A program made the position numbers and the translations under genes. From Acidobacteriota bacterium (GTDB lineage: Bacteria > Acidobacteriota > Blastocatellia > UBA7656), in NCBI GenBank assembly GCA_016201275.1, contig JACQDB010000024.1, positions 1 through 64,000 on the forward strand: a stretch of DNA of 64,000 nucleotides. The letters are read 5' to 3'. Below are positions 25,911-33,175 of this stretch, one piece after another (the stretch's first letter is position 1; each line of letters starts with the position of its first letter). The notes under the pieces were generated by a model. The model was given only the letters and a program-made list of their open reading frames with translations, did no database searches and was not told where the DNA came from.

Positions 25911-28529
25911 ATGTCTGATCGCCAAACCTGGCGATGGCGTCTAGTCACCTTCTATATTGTCCTGCTTCTGGCTTCGCATCTCATCCGAGCTTTGCAAAAA
26001 GAGAATCCCGTATCAATACAGAGCAGCACCATTGACGTGCAAGCCTTCGCTGGGGACAAGCCAATTGATCAGACCGTGCGCCTCGCCTATCGGGAATTTA
26101 TTGACGATTCATCAACGCAGGCATTAACGACAAACGAAGACCCGCGCCCGGTCATCGTCTTGCTGCACGGCAGTCCGAGCAATGCCAGAGATTTCAACTC
26201 GCTGGCTCCTTATCTAGCGCAACACTATCGCGTCATTCGCCCAGACTTACCAGGCTTTGGCGATTCCTCGCATCAGGTGCCGGATTATTCGCTGCGCGCT
26301 CACGCCCATTATATTCTCGCCCTGCTCGATAAATTACACATCAAACGCGCTCACATTCTGGGCTTCAGCATGGGCGGCGGCGTGGCGCTTAACATCGCCG
26401 ACCTTGCGCCTGAACGCACGGCCTCCCTCATCATGCTTTCCGCCATAGGCGTGCAGGAGATGGAATTGCTCGGCGATTATCATCTCAATCACGCGGTGCA
26501 TGGCTTGCAGCTCGCGGGGCTTTGGACCTTGCGCGAACTCACGCCGCACTTCGGTTATCTCGACAAGGCGGCGCTGAATGTTTCCTATGGGCGCAATTTT
26601 TATGATTCCGATCAGCGCCCTTTGCGCGACATCCTGTCGCGTTACCCCTCGCCTATGCTGATTCTGCACGGCAAAAAAGATGTGCTGGTTCCAGTCGAAG
26701 CCGCCCTCGAACATCATCGCTTAGTGCCGCAAAGCGAGTTGCAAATCTTTCCCGAAGAAAATCATTTCATGGTTTTTACCAAAGGCGAGAGGCTTGCCGA
26801 GTTCATCATTCCGTTTCTTGATAAAGTCGAACAAGGCACGGCGACGACGCGCCAGACCGCTTCACGCGAACGCCTTGAATATGCCGCGCAACCCTTCGAT
26901 CCCGCCCACCTGCCGAAAGCCAAAGGCGTCGCTTTATTGATATTGATTTTATTGCTGGCGGCGGCAACCCTGGTGAGCGAAGACCTCACCTGCATCAGCG
27001 CCGGTTTACTGGTCGCGCAAGGTCGCATGAATTTTCTGGCAGCGGCCTTCGCCTGTTTCGTAGGCATCTTTATAGGCGATGTGTTGCTCTTTCTGGCAGG
27101 CCGTTATTTCGGGCGCGCCGCTTTGCATCACGCGCCGCTCAAATGGTTCATCAGAGCCAAAGAGGTCGAGCGCAGTTCGCGCTGGTTCAATCGCAACGGC
27201 CTGGCGGTGATTGGTACGAGTCGTTTCATTCCCGGCGCACGCCTGCCTACATATTTCGCGGCGGGACTCTTGCACACCGATTTTTGGTGGTTCTGTTTGT
27301 ACTTCGTGTTGGCCGGAGTCGTGTGGTCGCCTTTATTGATAGGGCTTTCGACGTGGTTGGGCGCGGAGGCTTTGAAGTCTGCGCTGATCTCGAATCAAAC
27401 TTCGTTCCTGAAAATTCTAGGCTTCGGCCTGCTCGCCTTGATAGTGCTGCGCGTGGTGATGAAGTTGACGACCTATCGCGGGCGACGATTGCTGCTGGCT
27501 TTCTGGAAACGCAAGGTCAAGTGGGAATTCTGGTCGCCGTTATTTTTTTACCCGCCAGTAATTTTCTACGTGCTGTTTCTGATGATAAAGCACCGCAGCA
27601 TGACGTTGTTCACGGCGGCCAACCCGGCGATTATGAGCGGCGGTTTCATTGGCGAATCGAAAGCCGAAATCTTGCACGGCCTTGCCGCTGCCGACGGCTT
27701 CATAGCGCGTTCAGCGCTCATCAAAGCAACGCTTGATGCCGATGAACGATTGGCGCAGGCCGCAAAATTCATGCGCGAAAATGCTTACGACTTTCCTGTG
27801 GTATTGAAACCCGATTTAGGGCAACGCGGCAGCGGCGTGTTGGTGGCGCGCTCTGACGAAGCCTTGCGTGCGTATCTGCAACAGGCCAGCGGCGACACCA
27901 TTATTCAAGAGTACGTCGCCGGTGTAGAGTTCGGGGTGTTTTATTATCGCTACCCGGAAAGCGAGCGCGGCAAAATTTTTGCCATCACCGAAAAGCGTTT
28001 TCCTGTGGTCAAGGGCGATGGCAAAAGCACGCTGGAGCGTTTGATTTTGCAGGACGAACGCGCCGTCTGCATGGCGAAATTTTATTGCGAGCAACACACC
28101 GACAGACTCGATGAAGTGCTGAGTGAAGGCGAACAGCGACAGCTAGTCGAATTGGGAACGCATTGTCGAGGGGCGATTTTTTTAGACGGCGCATGGGCAA
28201 TCACCGCTGAGTTGGAAGCCGCGATTGACCGCGTGAGCAAACACTTCGAGGGCTTTTATTTCGGGCGTTACGACATACGCGCCGCTTCGATTGAAGAGTT
28301 CCAACGCGGCGAGAATTTCAAAGTCATCGAATTGAACGGCGTGACTTCGGAAGCGACAAACATCTACGACCCGAAGAATAGTTTATTTGCGGCTTATCGC
28401 GTCTTGTTCAAACAGTGGCGCATGGCTTTCGAGATCGGCGCGCAAAATCGCCAGCGCGGCGCAACGCCTTCCAGCGTGCGCGAGTTAATCAAACTCTTGT
28501 GGGAATTTCGCCAACGCAATGCGAAATAG
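25911..28529 (+). CDS. Alpha/beta hydrolase + DedA membrane + ATP-grasp fusion
   Basis: An 872-residue protein with three parts. After one N-terminal helix comes an alpha/beta hydrolase (about 75-305: LLHGSPSN oxyanion region, nucleophile S153 in GFSMGGG, D257, H285). Next is a DedA/VTT membrane domain (about 335-520, SRFIPGARLPTYFAAG). Last is an ATP-grasp domain (about 570-840: K633 in VVLKPDLGQRGSG, metal site VIELNGVTSEATN at 805-817). All three look catalytically complete. DedA proteins move undecaprenyl phosphate or other lipids, and ATP-grasp enzymes ligate carboxylates to amines, so an envelope or lipid-linked product is plausible; this is inference. It starts right after the methyltransferase stop, with no gap. 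The substrate is unknown. Confidence 0.85.
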   Translation: MSDRQTWRWRLVTFYIVLLLASHLIRALQKENPVSIQSSTIDVQAFAGDKPIDQTVRLAYREFIDDSSTQALTTNEDPRPVIVLLHGSPSNARDFNSLAPYLAQHYRVIRPDLPGFGDSSHQVPDYSLRAHAHYILALLDKLHIKRAHILGFSMGGGVALNIADLAPERTASLIMLSAIGVQEMELLGDYHLNHAVHGLQLAGLWTLRELTPHFGYLDKAALNVSYGRNFYDSDQRPLRDILSRYPSPMLILHGKKDVLVPVEAALEHHRLVPQSELQIFPEENHFMVFTKGERLAEFIIPFLDKVEQGTATTRQTASRERLEYAAQPFDPAHLPKAKGVALLILILLLAAATLVSEDLTCISAGLLVAQGRMNFLAAAFACFVGIFIGDVLLFLAGRYFGRAALHHAPLKWFIRAKEVERSSRWFNRNGLAVIGTSRFIPGARLPTYFAAGLLHTDFWWFCLYFVLAGVVWSPLLIGLSTWLGAEALKSALISNQTSFLKILGFGLLALIVLRVVMKLTTYRGRRLLLAFWKRKVKWEFWSPLFFYPPVIFYVLFLMIKHRSMTLFTAANPAIMSGGFIGESKAEILHGLAAADGFIARSALIKATLDADERLAQAAKFMRENAYDFPVVLKPDLGQRGSGVLVARSDEALRAYLQQASGDTIIQEYVAGVEFGVFYYRYPESERGKIFAITEKRFPVVKGDGKSTLERLILQDERAVCMAKFYCEQHTDRLDEVLSEGEQRQLVELGTHCRGAIFLDGAWAITAELEAAIDRVSKHFEGFYFGRYDIRAASIEEFQRGENFKVIELNGVTSEATNIYDPKNSLFAAYRVLFKQWRMAFEIGAQNRQRGATPSSVRELIKLLWEFRQRNAK

Positions 28530-28582
28530 TTTTGGCGGCAAACAGTGGCAAAGCGTCTCGTGCGCTCTGTTAAATGCGTGTA

Positions 28583-28979
28583 TCAAGCCGATGGTCGCCG
28601 TTCAACGATATGCTGCCTGAGCCACTTGCTGAACGCCGCTCTGTCCATTTGTCCGCTTGCTACGGACAAGATGATTTGCTCCTGCTCATCAACGGACGCC
28701 TCGATTTCGTAACCGTTGAGTACGAGAAACACCTCTATAGCGGCGTGTCCCAAGCGTTTGTTCCCGTCCACAAAACAATGATTCTGGATCAATGAAGGCC
28801 CTAATGCTGAAGCTTTCTCGGCTATCGTAGGATACAGGGACTCGCCTCCAAAGCTCATCTCCGGCTGTGCCAACGTAGATTCTAAAGCACCTCTCTCCCG
28901 TAAATCTGCGCTACCCCCCGCTGCGGCTAACGATTTTTCTGTGCAAGGATAAGATTTCTTCAAGAGTCAGGTAGCGCAT
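28583..28979 (-). pseudogene. doc: Doc/Fic-type toxin, frameshifted
   Basis: Doc toxins phosphorylate EF-Tu and stop translation. The start overlaps the antitoxin stop (TGATG, 28981-28977) and reads MRYLTLEEILSLHRKIV SRSGG, then stops. Reading on in the next frame gives SADLRERGALESTLAQPEMS and the full active site HCFVDGNKR, followed by a typical C-terminus. Removing one C from the six-C run at 28914-28919 joins both into a normal protein of about 131 residues. It may be an inactivated toxin, a phase-variable tract, or a sequencing error. All Doc catalytic residues (H, F, D, N, K, R) are present downstream of the shift. Confidence 0.85.
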
Positions 28980-29176
28980 CAGGCAAGCCTTTTATACAGT
29001 TCGGCGTTTTTCGTAAGCACATAATCAGTGGCCTGTTGAAACTCTACATCCAGTTGCGCCAACTTCTCTTCAACGCTCAGAAGCAGCAACTCTTCAAGAG
29101 AGATATGCAGGCGCTCGGCAGCCGCTTCCAGCTTTGCGACCGTGCGTTCAGGTAATTGAACTTCTAACATTTTCAT
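28979..29176 (-). CDS. Antitoxin of the Doc pair (Arc/RHH-like)
   Basis: A 65-residue protein. The start MLEVQLPERTVAKLEAAAER resembles a ribbon-helix-helix strand and helix; an acidic leucine-rich middle (EELLLLSVEEKLAQL) and a C-terminal tail follow. Its stop overlaps the toxin start by one base, the normal arrangement for coupled antitoxin-toxin genes. It should bind the toxin and repress the operon. No strong ribosome site precedes it. Confidence 0.7.
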   Translation of the reverse strand: MKMLEVQLPERTVAKLEAAAERLHISLEELLLLSVEEKLAQLDVEFQQATDYVLTKNAELYKRLA

Positions 29177-29239
29177 GGTGGTAGTTTACAATGGACAATT
29201 CGTACTTATCTACGCTAAATCAGTCTGCCAAATTTACAG

Positions 29240-29366
29240 TAGAGCGGTTTGTGTTTGAGATTACGGAAACCTCAAACCCGCTGAGCGGCGGTCGAAGACC
29301 TTCGCGCCGTCGAAAACCGCTGCTCAACGATAGGGGCTTCCGTACACACATATGAAAACCGCTCTA
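29240..29366. mobile_element. MITE-like element family B, copy 1
   Basis: A 127-bp element with ends TAGAGCGGTTT and AAACCGCTCTA. Its interior is a GGCGGTCGAAGACC / GGTTTTCGACGGCG-type hairpin. About 90% identical by eye to 38841-38967. Its right end is joined to the half copy of family D. Confidence 0.75.
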
Positions 29367-29417
29367 AAGGCGTAACTCTGAACCTCAAGAATTGCGTCTT
29401 ATTTCATCCACAATCCT
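29365..29417. repeat. Right half of family D element
   Basis: Beginning TAAAGGCGTAACTCTGAACC, it matches 8492-8544 with two or so mismatches. It begins at the terminal TA of the family B element, so that element appears to have inserted at the central TA of a family D copy whose left half is gone. Confidence 0.6.
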
Positions 29418-29486
29418 TACAAAACATTTCCGCTTCGTTGTGGCCAACGAAGGCTGTTTGAAAGATTGCGCGTGAATTTTTGCAGG

Positions 29487-29885
29487 TTATGTAGGCTGGC
29501 CGGTGAACTTTTCTATGACTTCGATAACTTCTCTTTGTTGTCCGCGCAGTTCAATCATATCTATGGACAGCACCTCCATACGCCGATTCAAAGTTTTGAA
29601 GCCCACTTTCATCTCTTCGCGCAAGCCATCCATTTTGGTGTTCACCTCTTCACGCAAGCCATCCATTTTGGTGTTCACCTCTTCATGCAAGCCGTCTATT
29701 TTGGTGTTCATCTCTTCGCGCAAGCCGTCTATTTTCGTGATCATCTCTTCGCGCAATTGTGTCTGGCTTTCTCGCAGTCCCGCTACTTCGTCGCCGATTG
29801 CGGTGACGCGCTCAAGAATCAGTTCCAATACCGGACTGGTTTTATAATCTTCCGGCAAATTATGGGTTGAATCTTCTTCAGCCAT
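29487..29885 (-). CDS. Coiled-coil protein with 11-residue repeats
   Basis: A 132-residue protein, MAEEDSTHNLPEDY then an extended coiled coil. Four or five near-identical 11-residue units (LREEMNTKIDG type) occupy about 50-95, encoded by a 33-bp tandem repeat. No membrane segment, no recognised family; comparable proteins are structural or phage-tail-like scaffolds. AAGGAG before the ATG at 29885 sets the start; a longer frame to 30131 runs against the next gene and is unlikely. Confidence 0.6.
   Translation of the reverse strand: MAEEDSTHNLPEDYKTSPVLELILERVTAIGDEVAGLRESQTQLREEMITKIDGLREEMNTKIDGLHEEVNTKMDGLREEVNTKMDGLREEMKVGFKTLNRRMEVLSIDMIELRGQQREVIEVIEKFTGQPT
29611..29742. repeat. Four 33-bp tandem repeats inside the coiled-coil gene
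   Basis: Units begin at 29611, 29644, 29677 and 29710 (A(T/C)CTCTTC(G/A)(C/T)GCAAGCC...), with a partial fifth at 29743. The unit length is a multiple of three, so copy-number changes keep the frame. Confidence 0.85.
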
Positions 29886-29956
29886 GACTTGTCTCCTTCC
29901 ATAAAGACTGGCTGAACTATAGCAAAACCACCTGAAGATGAATAGCGCGGCAACCG

Positions 29957-30658
29957 TCAGTGCGTCGCGTGGTGAAGCTCCTGCAAATTGCGCGGCACGC
30001 GCTTGAACCAATACTCCAGCACTTCGGGTTGTTGGGTGCGCCGCGCTGCGATGGCATCGAGTTCTTCGGGCGAAAAATAATTGCGGCGCTTTTCGGCCAG
30101 GCTTTCCGCAGGAATGTTTTGATATAACCACAGACGATAAGCCTTCAAGCCCGCACCGTAGCCGCGTCTGATCGCCTGCAAATCCGTGCGCCGTTCAAAG
30201 CACGCCGTGTAACTTTTCATAGCCAAACGCATCAACCCCAGCAAACGAATTCTTTTCCGGCGATGAAAATCATAAACGTGAGCGAGTTCGTGAGCGAGGA
30301 TGGCGCGCACTCCCGCTTCGGGCGCGTTCAAGGCAAAGACTCGCGGATTGACGCGAATGAAGTAGCGCATCTTGCTGCCGAACAGAAAACGCTTGACGCT
30401 GAAACCGCTGCGAAAATAATCCGCTGCGCTGGCGAAGGTTTGCACCTGTATGTCCGCGTTGGTCAGTTCCGGGTACGAGTCTTTGATAAGCTGTTCAACT
30501 AGCACTTGCGTGCGACGTATAGCGTCGTCATTCGATACGAGAAGCGCGCTACAGGGTTGACCGGAAGCACTGGCGACGGCGTTTTGCTCAATAATTGACG
30601 GCGCGGCGAACGCGAGAATCACCACTAACAAGCCTCTCAGCAAAACTCTTTTCCGCAT
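29957..30658 (-). CDS. Exported HExxH metalloprotease-like protein
   Basis: A 233-residue protein starting MRKRVLLRGLLVVILAFAAP, a signal peptide or anchor. The zinc-protease motif HELAHVYDFHRR lies near 140, with a helix ERRTDLQAIRRG (about 165) that could supply the third ligand, as in M48-like enzymes. It should act in the periplasm or at the membrane. The start at 30658 follows GGGGGGAT; the frame from 30682 adds only eight residues. No family name is certain. Confidence 0.7.
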   Translation of the reverse strand: MRKRVLLRGLLVVILAFAAPSIIEQNAVASASGQPCSALLVSNDDAIRRTQVLVEQLIKDSYPELTNADIQVQTFASAADYFRSGFSVKRFLFGSKMRYFIRVNPRVFALNAPEAGVRAILAHELAHVYDFHRRKRIRLLGLMRLAMKSYTACFERRTDLQAIRRGYGAGLKAYRLWLYQNIPAESLAEKRRNYFSPEELDAIAARRTQQPEVLEYWFKRVPRNLQELHHATH

Positions 30659-30738
30659 ATATCCCCCCTGATAAAACCGCACGAGATGCCCCGTATCAAA
30701 CCATTATATCGTTCATACCGCAAGTGATTTCTCGTAAC

Positions 30739-30840
30739 TAAAGTGTGTCGCAAAATTCCAGCAACAGCCCATATGTTGTAGATAGTCAAACCATCGCATA
30801 CAATATCTGGACAGCAACTCCATTTATGCGATCTGCTCTA
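30739..30840. mobile_element. MITE-like element family A, copy 3
   Basis: A 102-bp element in the same orientation as copy 1: TAAAGTGTGTCGCAAAAT at the left, CACA/TACAATATCTGG core, GCGATCTGCTCTA at the right. The right end is slightly degraded. Confidence 0.75.
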
Positions 30841-31337
30841 ACGACCCGGCCTGCTTTGCCCCGCAGGGGCGTAGGAAAGTAGCCAGTGCTGTAGGCACTG
30901 GAACCACAGGCACTGGAATCATGTTTGAGGGCAAACGCGGCGCGCCCTGAAAGGGTGCAGGAGAGGCCGCCAGCCTCCGGCGCTCTTCCAGAGCGCGACC
31001 GTCAAGCCGCCTGCGTCTTCCCGTGACCACGGGCTAATTTCCGCTGCGCCTCTGGCGCAAAAACGAATTCCCCTGGCGCTCCTACAAGCTATTCTCCTAT
31101 GCGCCTCTGGCGCAAAAACGAATTCCCGTGGCGCTCCTACGGGCTAATTTCCGGTGCGCCTCTGGCGCAAAAACGAATTCCCGTTGAGCAGCGGTCTCTG
31201 ACCGCTGGCTAAGGGAGGGGGAAGAAAACATAATCCCCTGATTCCCGTTGAGCAGCGGTCTCTGACCGCTGGCTTGGCTGTGCGCCGACGGCGCTACAAC
31301 GAAGCGACCGACAATTTTCAACCAAGCTGGGTAGTGA
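30841..31337. repeat. GC-rich composite palindromic element, copy 4 (inverted)
   Basis: It shares with 5178-5433, in reverse orientation, GCAAACGCGGCGCGCCCTGA, CCAGCCTCCGGCGCTC, CAAGCCGCCTGCG and a terminal CAATTTTCAACCAAGCTGGG. A sub-unit GCGCCTCTGGCGCAAAAACG occurs three times, and two GTTGAGCAGCGGTC hairpins (31185-31272) lie in its right part. It directly follows a family A copy, as at the other two sites. No gene is seen. Confidence 0.65.
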
Positions 31338-31406
31338 CGATTTCTCAACCTCTCGACCACGACAGGCGATGCGATCACAGGCATTCAGTGATCCGAGAAC
31401 AAGAAG

Positions 31407-31608
31407 AAACCACAGATGAACACCGATCAACACCGATAAGAAAAGCCAGTCTCTTTGGCAAGGCGCGTGAAGACTCCCAAGATGCTGTATGCGGTTGCCG
31501 TGAAGACTCCTATATATTGAGTATCTTCACGCGCCTCGCCAAAGAGCCAAAAGCCAGGAACGCCTAGGTTTTTCTGGCCTCGGGGTGCATCGGTGTTCAT
31601 CTGTGGTT
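31407..31608. repeat. 202-bp inverted-repeat element
   Basis: Perfect 20-bp arms (AACCACAGATGAACACCGAT and complement, 31407-31426 and 31589-31608) surround inner arms containing GGCGCGTGAAGA / TCTTCACGCGCC. The same ACCGAT/ATCGGT motif makes up a second palindrome at about 32164-32254. Confidence 0.65.
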
Positions 31609-31676
31609 CCCTTGCTCCCTGCTTTGACGAGAACGGTATGACTCTGCGCTGCGATGGTGAATTGTCCGCTGGTTTT

Positions 31677-32072
31677 TTAAGAGAGCTTCGCGCCGACGAT
31701 GGGAATCTCCTGACGATGCAAGAACAGTATGCCGAGGCTACAGACAAAGACCACGCAGGCCAGTATAAACAATAGGCCGCCATCCTCTTTGACCACGATG
31801 CCGAGCTTGCTCAAGTGACTGAAAATTGCGCCGCTGATGGTTCCCAGTGCGAGGATCGCTGCATACAGTATGGTGCGCGGAATCAATAATAAAATCACGG
31901 CGATTAATTCGACGATGCCGGAGCCAATGCGCCCCCAAGGTTCCAAGCCCAAGGTCGAAAAAATGTACTTCGATTCTTCCGCGCCGGTGAACTTGAAAAA
32001 CAGGGTTTGAAACAGAATCGCCGCCACGATGATTTGCAAGGTCCACGAAATGATGGTTGATGTTTTGGTCAT
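31677..32072 (-). CDS. DoxX-like membrane protein
   Basis: A 131-residue protein with four transmembrane helices. It opens MTKTSTIISWTLQIIVAAIL; the family-typical TLFFKFTGAEESKYIF and GRIGSGIVELIAVILLLIP follow. DoxX-like proteins are inner-membrane, some linked to redox or sulfur stress; the role here is unknown. The start at 32072 follows GGCGGGGA. Flanked on both sides by ACCGAT palindromes. Confidence 0.75.
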   Translation of the reverse strand: MTKTSTIISWTLQIIVAAILFQTLFFKFTGAEESKYIFSTLGLEPWGRIGSGIVELIAVILLLIPRTILYAAILALGTISGAIFSHLSKLGIVVKEDGGLLFILACVVFVCSLGILFLHRQEIPIVGAKLS

Positions 32073-32163
32073 GATGTTTTCCCCGCCTGCTAAATCCGCC
32101 TGCATCGGTTTTTTATTCCATAATTGCCATGCGGCGTCATGTAGTTTTCAGTGACCGCGAACA

Positions 32164-32254
32164 AACCACCAATAAACACCGATAAACACAGATAAAAAAC
32201 AGGGGAAGCTTTTCATTTCTGGTATCAGTGTTCATCGGTGTTCATCGGTGGTTC
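32164..32254. repeat. Imperfect AACCACC/GGTGGTT palindrome
   Basis: AACCACCAATAAACACCGAT pairs imperfectly with ATCGGTGTTCATCGGTGGTT. Related to the arms at 31407. No gene between 32106 and 32418 is convincing; a 79-codon frame from 32283 is noted under rejected items. Confidence 0.5.
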
Positions 32255-32418
32255 CAGTTCTCCTTTCTTTAACGAGAACTGAATGACCCTGGAACGGTAT
32301 GCCCCTGGATTGCAGAGATATTTTTCCGATTTGACGAAGCCGGAAAGGTTAAAGATAATGTGGCTCTACCACAACAGCGTGAGTTTCCGCGAAGCTTATT
32401 TTGCAAAGAGAGGCAATG

Positions 32419-32856
32419 ATGAAGAACGATTTTTCCTGGTGTCTGCCACGTCCACGGCTATCGGTCATCGCGTGGTTCGGGTTGCTTACCATAGCTTTGT
32501 TGACGATGGCTTGCGCGCATGATGCCATGCCGATGAAACAGATGAAGCAATACGACGCAGGCAGCAAAACCCTTGATGATTTAGAGAGTCTTTTGAAGGG
32601 CGATGCTCGGGTTCAGGATTATTCCATCGAAGATAGCCAACTCATCGTCAACGTCAACGAACGCTTCACGGCGCAGCCTTACGGTTTGCAGCAGCGCGCT
32701 CTGGGACAATGGTACAACGTCTGGCAGGCAGCCAATTCCGGCGTGAAAAATTCCGTCGTCATCGCCCAGAGCAACGGCGAAGAGATTGCCAAATGGACAG
32801 CTAACGAAGGCTATAAACCAAAAGTCAAACCCAAAGAGAAAGAGGCTGCCGAATAG
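32419..32856 (+). CDS. Small lipoprotein of unknown function
   Basis: A 145-residue protein: MKNDFSWCLPRPRLSVIAWF, then GLLTIALLTMAC, a lipobox whose cysteine would be lipid-modified. The mature part is a compact domain (SLLKGDARVQDYSIEDSQLI to SNGEEIAKW) ending in a Lys/Glu-rich tail. GAGAGG five bases before the second of two ATGs favours 32419. Membrane-anchored in the periplasm; no family recognised. Confidence 0.65.
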   Translation: MKNDFSWCLPRPRLSVIAWFGLLTIALLTMACAHDAMPMKQMKQYDAGSKTLDDLESLLKGDARVQDYSIEDSQLIVNVNERFTAQPYGLQQRALGQWYNVWQAANSGVKNSVVIAQSNGEEIAKWTANEGYKPKVKPKEKEAAE

Positions 32857-33175
32857 TCAGCAAGTCGTAAGCAATGAGGCGCATGTTTCTTTAGCTCAGG
32901 GCGCGACAACTTCACCGCTCGTTAGGTTTGCTGCAAAAAGCCTATGTTTATTGGCTCATTTGAAAAATCATGGCGTTGCTAACTAACGGCATATTTACTG
33001 TGCCTTGTACTTAGACTGCGAACCTGTTGCCAAAGGAATCATTATGGACGGCTTTTGCAGTCAGACAATACCTGAGCCAGCAATGATTGCATACCGTTCA
33101 TGCCGTGAACGCAAGGTGCGCTTGCCTGTTTGAGATTGGCAGGGACTCGCGCCTTGCGCTCGCCGCTTGACCCAC
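32857..33175. other. Intergenic region without recognisable features
   Basis: About 320 bp between the lipoprotein and the convergent regulator gene. No protein-like frame, RNA gene or strong hairpin was seen. Confidence 0.4.

Noticed and set aside
29611-29742. Possible CRISPR-like array of 33-bp repeats
   Set aside because: Units are directly adjacent without spacers and encode a coiled coil in frame.
32283-32522. 79-codon frame starting MTLERYAPGLQRYFSDLTKP
   Set aside because: The first 50 residues look faintly protein-like, but there is no ribosome site or homology, and it overlaps the better supported lipoprotein gene in another frame.
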